33,374 bases of DNA from Candidatus Methylomirabilis sp. (GCA_020722725.1 DYKG01000036.1:1302-34675); one strand, 5' to 3'. Shown: positions 1 to 10,358, counted from the first letter of the stretch. The notes: a model not told the origin generated them from the sequence alone. Numbers and translations are program-made.

Positions 1-133
1 TGGCGGCCCTCTTGGCGGCCCTCTTCTCGGCCCTCTTCTCGGCCCTCTTCTCGGCCCTCTTCTCGGCCCTCCTGGCGGCCCTCTTCTCGACCCTCTTCTC
101 GACCCTCTTCTCGGCCTTTTTCTCGGCCCTCTT
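1..133 (-). repeat. 12-bp tandem repeat encoding Gly-Arg-(Glu/Gln)-Glu
   Basis: Eleven or so copies of a 12-bp unit (plus-strand consensus GGCCCTCTTCTC) run from the window edge to about 133. They read in frame in the minus-strand nuclease gene as GREE, with GRQE, GREK and GAC/GGC (Arg-Gly codon) variants. Because the unit is four codons, copy-number change would lengthen or shorten the tail without shifting the frame. The array continues beyond base 1. Confidence 0.9.
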
Positions 134-893
134 TCAAACCGGCGTTACGAGCGGCCTGCCGCTCAGTATTCATATCTAGAATGAACATTTCGCGGCTGAT
201 CATAACTTCTCTTAAAATTTCATCAGTATTGGCATTTGCCATGATTTTCACCACCTCTTCCATACCAGTCTCGTTTCTGAGATCAATGGGTAAATCTTCT
301 ACAGAGCGATACAGCTCGCCGAATTTAAGAAGATGAAGCCACTTTTCAAACTTTGTTCTCAAATTGGCGGGCTTTTGTTCATCAAATTTCGAGAGTTCAA
401 CAAAATGATATTCGATCAGATCAGTCAATGGTCGCTGGGTCTCAACATGGCTGATCATGAATTTGTTATAAATTCCCGGCTCTTCAACCATTGTTTCACC
501 CATAATCCAGAGACAGATGGTCTTATTAAGGTCTGCATAGCTGCCGCTTTTTGCCAGCTGTCTTGCATAGCTGACTGAAGAATAATAAATGATTCGTTTT
601 ATCAACTCTTCGTAGCGCCGCATCTGCACTTCAATACAAAAACGCTTACCCAATCGGTCTCTGGCTCTGACATCGATGATACTCAGCTTGTCCCGCCGAA
701 ACTCCGGTAAATTAAAAGGATTGAGAATTTCGAGACCTTCGATCTGGTCGTTTCCCTTAAGCTGAAGCAGAGCGTTGAGCAGCAAGACCAGCAGTCTCTC
801 ATTGCCAGGACTTGAGAAAACAATCTTGAAAACAATATCGTTAGTCAGCCCGAAAAATTTATTTTCATCGATAAAATCAACATAATCATTCAT
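1..893 (-). CDS. Rpn-family PD-(D/E)XK nuclease / transposase-like protein, C-terminus beyond window
   Basis: Translating the minus strand from the ATG at 893 gives an open frame of about 297 codons with no stop before the window edge, so the gene is partial at its 3' end. The start is supported by a GGGAGCAGGA ribosome-binding site just upstream. The N-terminus has the family look (KIVF, then NERLLVLLLNALL). A PD-(D/E)XK-type core follows: the Asp of SIIDVRARD and then the IEVQM strand (E-x-Q), about residues 75-97. This matches the PDDEXK_2/Rpn family, whose characterised members are DNA endonucleases linked to RecA-independent recombination; many copies are labelled transposase. The last ~45 visible residues are Gly-Arg-Glu-Glu repeats, a charged tail common in this family. 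It is divergent from the SNF2 gene. Family assignment is firm; the biological role here is not known. Confidence 0.85.
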   Translation of the reverse strand, partial: MNDYVDFIDENKFFGLTNDIVFKIVFSSPGNERLLVLLLNALLQLKGNDQIEGLEILNPFNLPEFRRDKLSIIDVRARDRLGKRFCIEVQMRRYEELIKRIIYYSSVSYARQLAKSGSYADLNKTICLWIMGETMVEEPGIYNKFMISHVETQRPLTDLIEYHFVELSKFDEQKPANLRTKFEKWLHLLKFGELYRSVEDLPIDLRNETGMEEVVKIMANANTDEILREVMISREMFILDMNTERQAARNAGLKEGREKGREEGREEGREEGRQEGREEGREEGREEGREEGRQEGR

Positions 894-957
894 AATCCTG
901 CTCCCATTGAGAATCTAACATTTTTATGGGAATGGGGCAATGGATATTTGTGGAGTA

Positions 958-985
958 TTCACATGAAGGTTGTTTATGATAAAAT
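958..985 (+). promoter_or_regulatory. Possible promoter for the SNF2 gene
   Basis: TTCACA (958-963), a 16-base gap and TAAAAT (980-985) resemble a sigma-70 promoter, and TATGAT (975-980) is an alternative -10. It lies in the 115-base gap between the divergent nuclease and SNF2 genes. No clear ribosome-binding site follows it, so the transcript leader would be only about 20-25 bases. Confidence 0.35.
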
Positions 986-1017
986 GTCGCTCGCAAAACC
1001 TCAAATAGTTGAATCCA

Positions 1018-3720
1018 ATGGAAGATATGATAAACAACGATCTCGAACTGGCTCCTGATGGGAGATTGTTTTTTCATCACGTACCGAACAGCGGTGACGA
1101 AAATGCTGACCAATGCCCGGAACTTTACCGGGCGTTTGCTCAAGATGCCGGTTATGGGCTTATTCACCTTGCATTTCTGCCAAAAAACACGAAAACTTCT
1201 GCTTCGATTGCTTTCTGGCAATCATACGGAGCTAAGTTTTTAAGCGCAGTAAGGTTGGCTGATGGGCTGGAAGAATCGCGAAAAAACCTGCATATCCCCT
1301 TTCCCGAGGAAATGGCCGACGAAATAGTCGAATCTGCCCCGCCGCTGCCGGGTGGAGAATATCTGCGTCCGGGTGTTCTTTACGATCTCTGGCGGGCAAT
1401 GAATCAAGCCCTGCGTAACGATCTGGCCGAGTGGAAAAGCAGCGTAAAGGAATATTTTGTTGCCCGGAACCCAACCTGGCATCAAGTTGATCGCCTATGC
1501 TTCAATCTCGCCGAAAACCGCAAGAACCCTGAACTGCCTTTTGCTTTTCTGGCCACCTATACCTCGGGCATCTCTGATTCTGGCAGACTCAGGCATCTTC
1601 CACTCAAGAATGCTCTTGAGGAGTATTCTGGTGCAAAAAACAATAAAAAACTTGTTGAATTGCTGCAACCCCTGCATTTGGCCGGTGAAAAAAGCGAATT
1701 GATGCGAAGTATGATTTTAAATAAACATATTTTTCATCCCTGCGGATGGTCGGCTCACGAAGCATTCAAATTTCTTAACGATATTCCGATTTTCGAAGAG
1801 GCAGGCATCATGTGCCGAGTGCCCGACTGGTGGAAAGCCAGATCGAAGAACCGGGTTACCGTAAAGACAAAAATCGGCGCAATTTCATCAGGAACCCTTG
1901 GTTGTGCCGGCATGCTCGATTTTTCAATCGGCATCGCCATTGGCGATCAGGAAATAAGCATCGAAGAGTGGCAACAGATCCGCGAGAAAAACGATGGTCT
2001 GGCTCTGATCAGAAACAGCTGGGTCGAGATTGACCGCGAGAAGCTTGATCAGGTTCTGCACTACTGGCAAAAAGTTCAGGCCGAAGCCGGAGCCGCAGGA
2101 ATAAGTATCAGCCAGGCCATGCGACTGCTCGCCGGGGCATCGGCAAAATCATCGGAAGTGCTTGATTCAGACATTCCAACCTGGAGCCGCGTGGTGCCAG
2201 GCGAAGCTCTTCGTCAGATTCTCGATCAGCTGCGACAGCCTGAAAATGCAGAAATGCTGCTGCCCCTTCCTTCAAAATTAAATGCGTGTTTGAGACCATA
2301 TCAAACCAATGGCGTAAAATGGCTTGGTCTGATGCATCGACTCGGGCTTGGCCCCTGCCTGGCCGATGACATGGGGCTCGGAAAAACCCTTCAGGTTCTC
2401 GCCTTTCTGGTTGCCCTGAAGAACGACCCGGCGGCCAGAAAAAATGCAATGCCCCATCTGCTGGTAGTGCCCGCGTCTTTGCTCGGCAACTGGGAAGACG
2501 AAATCAGGCGCTTTACTCCATCGCTTTCCTACCACATCGAACACCCGTCGGCAGGCAGGCTCAAGAAAGATCTGGCCGCTAACGATCTGGTAATCACCAC
2601 TTACGGCTATCTGACCCGCAAACAGAATCTTCAGGCGCAGCCCTGGGATATTGTAATTCTAGACGAAGCCCAGGCCATAAAAAACCCGGGAACCAGGCAG
2701 ACAAAAGCAATCAAAGCCCTGAACTGCCGAAATCGCCTTGCCCTGACCGGAACTCCGGTGGAAAATCGCCCGGGTGATCTGTGGTCTATTTTCGACTTTT
2801 TAAATCCCGGCCTACTCGGCACTGCAAACGATTTTACGCGTTTCTGCAAAAATCTTGGGGAAAACTCCGCTGCGGGTTATGCACCTTTGCGAAACCTGGT
2901 GCGCCCATATATTCTGCGTCGTTTAAAAACCGACCGCAACGTAATTGCCGACCTTCCTGACAAGACTGAGGTGAAAAGCCTTTGTCGGCTTACCAGGGTT
3001 CAGGCGGTGCTTTATCAGCAAGCTGTTGAATCTCTTGAAAAAGACCTGCGCACCGTTGATTCCGGTATTCAGCGCAAAGGGCTGGTATTTTCTTACCTGA
3101 TGCGTTTCAAGCAGATCTGCAATCATCCTTCTCAATGGCTGCACGATCAGTCTTACAATGCCGATGACAGCGGCAAATTTTTACGACTCGCGGAAATCTG
3201 CGAAGAAATTTCGGCACGCAACGAAAAAACCCTGATTTTTACCCAGTTCAAGGAAATGACAGATCCTCTGGCCGGTTTCTGCGAAGAAATTTTTGGGCGG
3301 GCCGGCCTGGTTTTACATGGCCAGACCCCGGTTAAAAAAAGAAAAGAGCTGGTGCAGCGCTTTCAGGAAGACCCCGCCTGCCCATTTTTCGTCATCTCTC
3401 TCAAGGCTGGCGGAACCGGGTTAAACCTTACTGCCGCTGCCCATGTAATTCATTTTGACCGCTGGTGGAACCCTGCAGTCGAAAACCAGGCAACCGATCG
3501 AGCATTTCGCATTGGCCAGAAAAAAAATGTTCTGGTTCACAAATTTCTCTGCCCGGGTACCCTTGAGGAAAAAATCGATGCGATGATCGAAAAGAAGATT
3601 GCAGTTGCCGGAGAGATTCTTTCTGATTCGGCTGAGGCAATACTGACTACGGAAATGTCAGATAAGGAGCTGTTGAACTTTGTTTCGCTCGACCTTGCCA
3701 AAACCCTGGCTGAAGAATAA
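1018..3720 (+). CDS. SNF2-family DEAD/DEAH-box ATPase (Swi2/Snf2-type DNA translocase)
   Basis: About 900 residues. The N-terminal ~420 residues are a bacterial SNF2-associated region without a motif I can name. The helicase core follows: Walker A DDMGLGKT (about 451-457), DEAQ box in ILDEAQAIKN (about 549-552), LTGTPVENRPGDLWS (motif III), and in the second lobe AGGTGLNLT and the DRWWNPAVENQATDRAFRIGQ region with its RIGQ motif near 831. SNF2 proteins use ATP to translocate on duplex DNA and displace bound proteins; they are not usually strand-separating. The frame opens after a TAG, leaving TTG at 1009, ATG at 1018 or ATG at 1030; I chose 1018, but no start has a good ribosome-binding site. 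The next gene encodes a SWIM zinc-finger protein, a pairing known in many bacteria that suggests a joint role in DNA or chromosome transactions. The exact role is unknown. Confidence 0.9.
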   Translation: MEDMINNDLELAPDGRLFFHHVPNSGDENADQCPELYRAFAQDAGYGLIHLAFLPKNTKTSASIAFWQSYGAKFLSAVRLADGLEESRKNLHIPFPEEMADEIVESAPPLPGGEYLRPGVLYDLWRAMNQALRNDLAEWKSSVKEYFVARNPTWHQVDRLCFNLAENRKNPELPFAFLATYTSGISDSGRLRHLPLKNALEEYSGAKNNKKLVELLQPLHLAGEKSELMRSMILNKHIFHPCGWSAHEAFKFLNDIPIFEEAGIMCRVPDWWKARSKNRVTVKTKIGAISSGTLGCAGMLDFSIGIAIGDQEISIEEWQQIREKNDGLALIRNSWVEIDREKLDQVLHYWQKVQAEAGAAGISISQAMRLLAGASAKSSEVLDSDIPTWSRVVPGEALRQILDQLRQPENAEMLLPLPSKLNACLRPYQTNGVKWLGLMHRLGLGPCLADDMGLGKTLQVLAFLVALKNDPAARKNAMPHLLVVPASLLGNWEDEIRRFTPSLSYHIEHPSAGRLKKDLAANDLVITTYGYLTRKQNLQAQPWDIVILDEAQAIKNPGTRQTKAIKALNCRNRLALTGTPVENRPGDLWSIFDFLNPGLLGTANDFTRFCKNLGENSAAGYAPLRNLVRPYILRRLKTDRNVIADLPDKTEVKSLCRLTRVQAVLYQQAVESLEKDLRTVDSGIQRKGLVFSYLMRFKQICNHPSQWLHDQSYNADDSGKFLRLAEICEEISARNEKTLIFTQFKEMTDPLAGFCEEIFGRAGLVLHGQTPVKKRKELVQRFQEDPACPFFVISLKAGGTGLNLTAAAHVIHFDRWWNPAVENQATDRAFRIGQKKNVLVHKFLCPGTLEEKIDAMIEKKIAVAGEILSDSAEAILTTEMSDKELLNFVSLDLAKTLAEE

Positions 3721-3759
3721 TAATCGGAATTTTCGAATTTTATAAAAGTGGCTGTGGAC

Positions 3760-3788
3760 TTGACGAATAGAGGCAGGGTCTGTAGTAT
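3760..3788 (+). promoter_or_regulatory. Sigma-70-like promoter of the SWIM gene
   Basis: TTGACG (3760-3765) and TAGTAT (3783-3788) are separated by 17 bases. A consensus AGGAGG ribosome-binding site lies at about 3815, just ahead of the ATG at 3825. This suggests the SWIM gene can be transcribed separately from the SNF2 gene ending at 3720. Confidence 0.6.
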
Positions 3789-3824
3789 CTCTTTGAGTTA
3801 ACTTTTTCCATATCAGGAGGCTTT

Positions 3825-4907
3825 ATGTCACGCAGATCTTGGAGATCCGGTTACAGTTATTACCAGGAATACGTTCCAGTCGCAGAGCGGCGTGCCAAAG
3901 CCATGATGGAAATAGATAAAAGAAGTAAAAATGGCGAAAAGCTTCAGCCTGTGGTTATTGATGGCAGGCTGATTGCCAGGTCAACCTGGGGGCGTGGCTG
4001 GTGTGAGCACCTTGAAAAGTTTCACGACTATTTTAACCGCCTGCAGCGTGGCCGAACTTACGTTCGCAATGGATCGGTCTTTCACCTTGAAATTAATCCC
4101 GGCGAGATCAAAGCCATGGTCAGCGGCAGCAGAATTTATAATGTTCGCATTACCATACAACCGCTTACCCCTGAGCGCTGGCAGGCAATAGTCAAACAAT
4201 GCTCCGGTGCCATTGCATCCTGGCTTGATCTGCTGGCCGGGCGATTTTCAGACGGAATCATGGCAATTCTTGCCGACCCCGATCACGGGCTTTTTCCAGG
4301 CAAGAAAGACATTTCAATGCAATGTTCTTGCCCGGACGGCGCAGTTATGTGCAAACACGTTGCCGCCGTATTATATGGGGTCGGAAATCGCCTCGACAAT
4401 GAGCCGCAGATGCTGTTCAAGCTCAGGCAGGTCGATGCAGCCGATCTGTTTTCGGCCACAATGCAGGCTGACACCCTTACGGGAGCAGGCAAATCAGATG
4501 GATCTGCTCTTGTGGAGAAAGAAGACGAATCTTTCGCCGAGTTGTTCGGTATTGATCTTGATATGACTCCGGGCAAATCTGATCGGCAAAAATCAGATTC
4601 CAGGTCAGTTGAAAAAAATTTAAAAGAGTCCGGAAAAGATCAGGCTCTACCGAAACCGGCTCCGGCGCCCGTAAAACGAGGGCGCGGCAGACCGCCGAAA
4701 AGCGCTGAAGAAAAAAAGCCAGTCGATGTAAAAAAGACTAAAAGCGCCAAAAAACCGGGCAGATCAAAGAAAAATGACTTTATGATCGTCAAGCGCAACG
4801 CAAATGCTGGGCATGGGATTTTCAAGAGCCAATATAGCAAAATTTCTTCGACAGGGTATTTTAAAAAAACACTCCTGGGGCAAATACCAAGCGACCATGC
4901 CTCTTGA
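3825..4907 (+). CDS. SWIM zinc-finger protein with C-terminal AT-hook-like tail
   Basis: 360 residues, ATG preceded by a perfect AGGAGG. The N-terminal ~160 residues (with RSTWGRGWCEHLE) are typical of stand-alone bacterial SWIM proteins. The SWIM zinc motif C-x-C-x(6)-C-x-H is seen at C167, C169, C176 and H178. SWIM domains bind zinc and are thought to mediate DNA or protein binding. The C-terminal ~100 residues are Lys/Pro/Ser-rich and low-complexity and contain KRGRGRPPK (284-292), a close match to the AT-hook that inserts into the minor groove of AT-rich DNA. A final ~40-residue segment is less biased. It is downstream of the SNF2 ATPase in the same direction and is a likely partner, perhaps its DNA-targeting subunit (inference). 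The tail resembles the basic tails of bacterial histone-like proteins. Confidence 0.85.
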   Translation: MSRRSWRSGYSYYQEYVPVAERRAKAMMEIDKRSKNGEKLQPVVIDGRLIARSTWGRGWCEHLEKFHDYFNRLQRGRTYVRNGSVFHLEINPGEIKAMVSGSRIYNVRITIQPLTPERWQAIVKQCSGAIASWLDLLAGRFSDGIMAILADPDHGLFPGKKDISMQCSCPDGAVMCKHVAAVLYGVGNRLDNEPQMLFKLRQVDAADLFSATMQADTLTGAGKSDGSALVEKEDESFAELFGIDLDMTPGKSDRQKSDSRSVEKNLKESGKDQALPKPAPAPVKRGRGRPPKSAEEKKPVDVKKTKSAKKPGRSKKNDFMIVKRNANAGHGIFKSQYSKISSTGYFKKTLLGQIPSDHAS

Positions 4908-4945
4908 AGATCTTAAAAAATTTATTTAATTCTCAAATTCCCACA

Positions 4946-4973
4946 AAAACGCCGGGAAGAATCCCGGCGTTTT
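4946..4973. terminator. Bidirectional intrinsic terminator
   Basis: An 8-bp GC-rich stem (CGCCGGGA / TCCCGGCG) with an AGAA loop is flanked by A-run and T-run (4945-4949 and 4970-4973). It sits between the convergent SWIM gene (plus, ends 4907) and the SLH protein gene (minus, ends 4983), so it can end transcripts from both sides. Confidence 0.85.
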
Positions 4974-4982
4974 CAAGAAAGA

Positions 4983-6854
4983 TCAGAATACGCTGTATAT
5001 TTCGGTCCAGAAGAGGTTGTAGTCGTAGTCGTTGTTCAGACCACGGCCAGCTTTGATTCTGGTGAAGCCATTGGCAGCGGTGGGTTTCTGGGCATCACCA
5101 GTCAGGTCAAACGATACATATCCGACTCTGATTTTTGTGTTGGCTGCCAACTGATAACGATATTCAAGCTGAAACATGAAGGCCTGCGGATCAGCAATAC
5201 CAAAGTTATTAAAATTGTCATAAGCACTGTTGCGCAGTTCGGCACCAACTGGAATTACACCATTTATGTTGCCAGCTCGATAGTGAGCCAGGTCGTTCTT
5301 GCTGATGTCATCAAGTTCGGTCAGCCAGTCACCGATGAGTCTCAAATAGTGTTTTGGAGCGCTTTTGGGTGTGTATTCGACCTGTAATTTGAGATCACCC
5401 ATATTCTGAAGACCCCGATTGAAAAAAGAATTACCGCGAGCAATATCTTCATAGGGAGTTTCATGAGAATAAACATAGCGCCCATCATTTGTCAGAGCAT
5501 AACCACCTGCGTTTTCATCATCACCGAAAGCGTACTGTAATCTGGTTTTAAATTCATTGTTAGCTTTCCAGTTGACGGCACCCATACCCTGCCAACCCTG
5601 GCGATTGATATCAATGGTCGGAGTAACGGCAGTTGAAACCATATCTGCCTGATAATCAGAATAAACAAGAGAAGCATCGAAAGACCAGGTATCATTGCGA
5701 CCAATATTACCGCTGGCACCGAATTCCACGTCACGGCGATTGTCTGAAGACTGATGGCCTGCGACAACATTGCCCAAAGTCATGGCTGCCAGACGGTTGT
5801 TGCGGTTCAGATCATTTGCCAGATCGGCTTCATCCTGAGCATAGAGAGCCAGATAATAATTCTTGTCTTTGCATTTCTTTTCCATATTCAGGTTCCACAC
5901 GCCTCTGAAATCTACAGCGGCATTGTTGTCTTTATAGCTGCCAGCATGGCGATCAGGAAAATATTGAGCGGCGAGAGAAATATTATTATTAAAATTTCTT
6001 TTATAACGGATAGCGTCTACAAACCCGTTGATCAACATGCCATGGCCAACCCAGGTCCATTCTCTGCCGAAATACATTTCATCTTTGGCATGGAACAGCT
6101 TTTTGATTTTCAAAAAAGCCGTATCCACATAATTGTCAGAACCCAGGTTTCCGCCGATGCCAGTCAGGCCCCAGGTTGCGTTTCTTAAATAGGGGGTGCT
6201 TACATCATCGCCGGATTTCCAGAACATGCGAAAGCGTGCTGCCATGCTGATATTCTCATCAATTTGTGCATCAAAACGAAAACGCATCTGAGTTTCCATG
6301 GCGTGATTGTTAGCGTTACCCTGCTGAGCAGCGCCGGTGTATGCATTGTTTGCCCAGTCATTTTTGTGGGTTTTCCAGGTGGCTCTGGTGAGCCAGTTAC
6401 CACTTAGCTTAACTTTTTCAACCTGTTTAACCATGGCCTTGTTGATATCGACCATTTCAGATTTAAGAACGGAAATATCTTCCTGAACTGTTGCCATATC
6501 ATTTTCCAGGCCATCATTTCTGATACCGAGCAGTGCCAGTTCAGAAGCAAATTCCTGATTGAGCCGATCGAGAGCGGCCAAATCATCTTTGGTAGCAAGC
6601 ATCGAGCCGTCGCCCATTTTTTCGGCGACATGGGCCAGGAAGCGTGAATAGGTGATGGCGAATTCATAGCGGGTCATATTGCGATCGCCGGCAAAATCTT
6701 TGAAATTATTCTGGTCAAAAATTCCACGATCCATCAGCTTCTGAACTGATTCCCAGGCCCAGTGGTTTTCGGGCATGCGGCTGAAAGCAGCTGCGCTCAG
6801 ACTGGTGGTAATTACCAGCATCAACAGACAAACAACAAAACTTCTCTTCAACAT
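4983..6854 (-). CDS. SLH-domain outer-membrane porin-like protein
   Basis: 623 residues. A signal peptide (MLKRSFVVCLLMLVITTSLS, cleavage near AAA) is followed by one SLH domain (about 25-80; ENHWAWESVQKLMDRGIF and MTRYEFA). A helical, probably coiled-coil stretch comes next (about 90-150), then ~470 residues of alternating polar/aromatic strands typical of a beta-barrel, ending in an aromatic Phe as outer-membrane proteins do. This is the layout of SLH porins (cyanobacterial SomA, Thermus/Deinococcus SlpA and Negativicutes Omp-alpha types), in which the SLH domain and stalk tether the outer membrane to peptidoglycan-linked polymer. GGAG precedes the ATG. It is expressed from its own promoter (6909-6937) and ends at a shared terminator. 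The fold is confident; the transported solute is unknown. Confidence 0.85.
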   Translation of the reverse strand: MLKRSFVVCLLMLVITTSLSAAAFSRMPENHWAWESVQKLMDRGIFDQNNFKDFAGDRNMTRYEFAITYSRFLAHVAEKMGDGSMLATKDDLAALDRLNQEFASELALLGIRNDGLENDMATVQEDISVLKSEMVDINKAMVKQVEKVKLSGNWLTRATWKTHKNDWANNAYTGAAQQGNANNHAMETQMRFRFDAQIDENISMAARFRMFWKSGDDVSTPYLRNATWGLTGIGGNLGSDNYVDTAFLKIKKLFHAKDEMYFGREWTWVGHGMLINGFVDAIRYKRNFNNNISLAAQYFPDRHAGSYKDNNAAVDFRGVWNLNMEKKCKDKNYYLALYAQDEADLANDLNRNNRLAAMTLGNVVAGHQSSDNRRDVEFGASGNIGRNDTWSFDASLVYSDYQADMVSTAVTPTIDINRQGWQGMGAVNWKANNEFKTRLQYAFGDDENAGGYALTNDGRYVYSHETPYEDIARGNSFFNRGLQNMGDLKLQVEYTPKSAPKHYLRLIGDWLTELDDISKNDLAHYRAGNINGVIPVGAELRNSAYDNFNNFGIADPQAFMFQLEYRYQLAANTKIRVGYVSFDLTGDAQKPTAANGFTRIKAGRGLNNDYDYNLFWTEIYSVF

Positions 6855-6908
6855 CTTCTGACTCCAGAAATTAAATTTACTGCTCTAACTTAAGGAAAAG
6901 TGGTTAGT

Positions 6909-6937
6909 AGTTTATTGGTTTGTGAAAAAGGCGTCAA
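6909..6937 (-). promoter_or_regulatory. Sigma-70-like promoter of the SLH porin gene
   Basis: On the minus strand TTGACG (6937-6932), 17 bases, then TAAACT (6914-6909). This would give a leader of about 50 bases before the ATG at 6854. The remaining gap to the end of leuS (7045) contains no convincing terminator. Confidence 0.55.
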
Positions 6938-7044
6938 AGACTTTATGGTATTACAAAATATGTTTATTTTCATCAGGTTTTGCAAGCCGGCGCGGTGGCT
7001 GGCCCTTACGAATATTTATTCTGCGATACATTTACAAGGATGGG

Positions 7045-9510
<2,466 letters not shown>

Positions 9511-9544
9511 GATAGTGCTCCATAACTTGATTTGTTCGCGGTTC

Positions 9545-9573
9545 ATGATAGAGATGGCAGCAAGCAAAGTCAA
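9545..9573 (-). promoter_or_regulatory. Sigma-70-like promoter of leuS
   Basis: Minus-strand TTGACT (9573-9568), 17 bases, TATCAT (9550-9545). The predicted transcript start near 9538 leaves a leader of about 28 bases. I saw no T-box or leucine-responsive leader in that short space. Confidence 0.65.
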
Positions 9574-9637
9574 CCCTGCGCAATAGGATAAAATTTCCGA
9601 TTTTTTTTCCAAAAACTTGACAAGGTTCGAAAGATAG

Positions 9638-9655
9638 TATCAAGTTCTATTGATA
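9638..9655 (+). promoter_or_regulatory. Palindrome in front of the DtxR-like pseudogene: candidate operator
   Basis: TATCAA, six bases, TTGATA form an inverted repeat about 25 bases before the ATG at 9679. A TTGACA lies at 9617-9622, and AACTTGA (9614-9620) pairs with TCAAGTT (9640-9646). DtxR/MntR-type regulators often bind an 18-20 bp palindrome at their own promoter, so this may be the remains of an autoregulatory site. The exact -10 is unclear, as the spacing from TTGACA to TATCAA is only 15 bases. Confidence 0.4.
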
Positions 9656-9678
9656 AAACTTTTTCCTGGAAGTGCAAC

Positions 9679-10160
9679 ATGAGTGAAATTATAAGTTCGA
9701 CTCTCGAAGATTATCTGCTGACCATTTATAGACTGGAAAAACAAAAGCGCGTAGCCCGATCCAGAGATATCAAGAACATGCTACTGGTAGCAAAATCGAC
9801 GGTAACTGCGGCGCTACAAAGCCAGGCAGAAAAATTGCCGAGAAACTGCATTTGCGCAACATGGTTCTACGCGAGTTTCTCGAAAAGATTCTGGCTCTCG
9901 ACAAAGAAATGGCGGCAAGCGCGGCTCATACGATGGAGCATGCACTGAATCCTGCGGTTCTTGAGCGTTTTGTCTGTTTCATGGCTTTTAACCAGGCAGA
10001 TCAGGTTAACAGCAATGCCTAGCGTGAGAATTTTGAAAATTTTCTTCAACCCCCCGGGAAGGGCGGTTATTGCAAAAGATGCGTTGATAAGTATCTCGAA
10101 TCATTAAGGGAAAAGCTTTCTCAAGACAACTTATACCATTTATACTTAATTCGTTCGTGA
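9679..10160 (+). pseudogene. Decayed DtxR/MntR-family metal-dependent regulator
   Basis: The ATG at 9679 (GGAAG ahead of it) opens a typical DtxR/MntR N-terminus: STLEDYLLTIYRLEKQKRVARSRDIKNMLLVAKSTVTAALQS (winged helix, recognition helix intact). After about codon 47 this frame turns to unrelated sequence and stops near 9948. A different frame (codons in phase with 9837) then reads the family's dimerisation and metal-site part: GRKIAEKLHLRN, VLREFLEKILALD, TMEHALNPAVLERFVCFMAF. The ~20 residues of the wing expected between the two pieces are missing, so a deletion of a non-multiple of three joined them. The second frame also has an in-frame TAG at 10020, after which family-like sequence continues (GGYCKRCVDKYLESLREKL) to a TGA at 10158. 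With two independent lesions the gene is almost certainly inactive. It would have been an iron or manganese/zinc-sensing repressor; its target is unknown. Confidence 0.8.
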
Positions 10161-10304
10161 CACTACGATTTTAAGCGGGCCGACACGGAGGTCGGCTTCT
10201 GCGAATATATTTCCTGTGACCGGTATTACGGCATTTTTAGATTTTTTTGTGTTCTTGGTGGCTTTGGTGGCTTGGTTTGAGATTTGCTCAATCAGGCTCT
10301 TCAT
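10146..10304 (-). CDS. Possible small protein, 52 aa, unknown
   Basis: ATG at 10304, TAA at 10146. The product starts MKSLIEQISNQATKATKNTK and ends with a more ordered GNIFAEADLRVGPLKIVVS. A GAGG lies about 10 bases upstream. It sits just downstream of gltX on the same strand and overlaps the tail of the DtxR-like pseudogene by 15 bases. The ATKATKNTKK run is repetitive, and the hairpin at 10179-10196 lies inside the frame, so it may simply be non-coding. I do not recognise a family. Confidence 0.25.
   Translation of the reverse strand: MKSLIEQISNQATKATKNTKKSKNAVIPVTGNIFAEADLRVGPLKIVVSRTN
10179..10196. repeat. GC-rich hairpin downstream of gltX and of the pseudogene
   Basis: GCCGAC, six bases, GTCGGC. 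No T-run follows on either strand, so it is a poor intrinsic terminator; it could be an imperfect terminator or a REP-like palindrome. The rest of the 10161-10358 gap is T/G-rich with short GGTGGCTTT repeats. Confidence 0.45.
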
Positions 10305-10358
10305 GGTTGCTTCGACCTCTGAGGAGGTTCAGCAAACGTTACGGAGGGTTTTGAAAAT

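Noticed and set aside
1-133. Possible CRISPR array
   Set aside because: The units are 12 bp, directly abutting with no spacers, and encode an in-frame peptide repeat.
5633-6188. Plus-strand frames opposite the SLH porin
   Set aside because: They are shadows of a clearly coding minus-strand gene.
9511-9612. N-terminal extension of LeuS
   Set aside because: It lacks similarity to LeuRS, and a near-consensus promoter lies within it; the ATG at 9510 has a proper SD.
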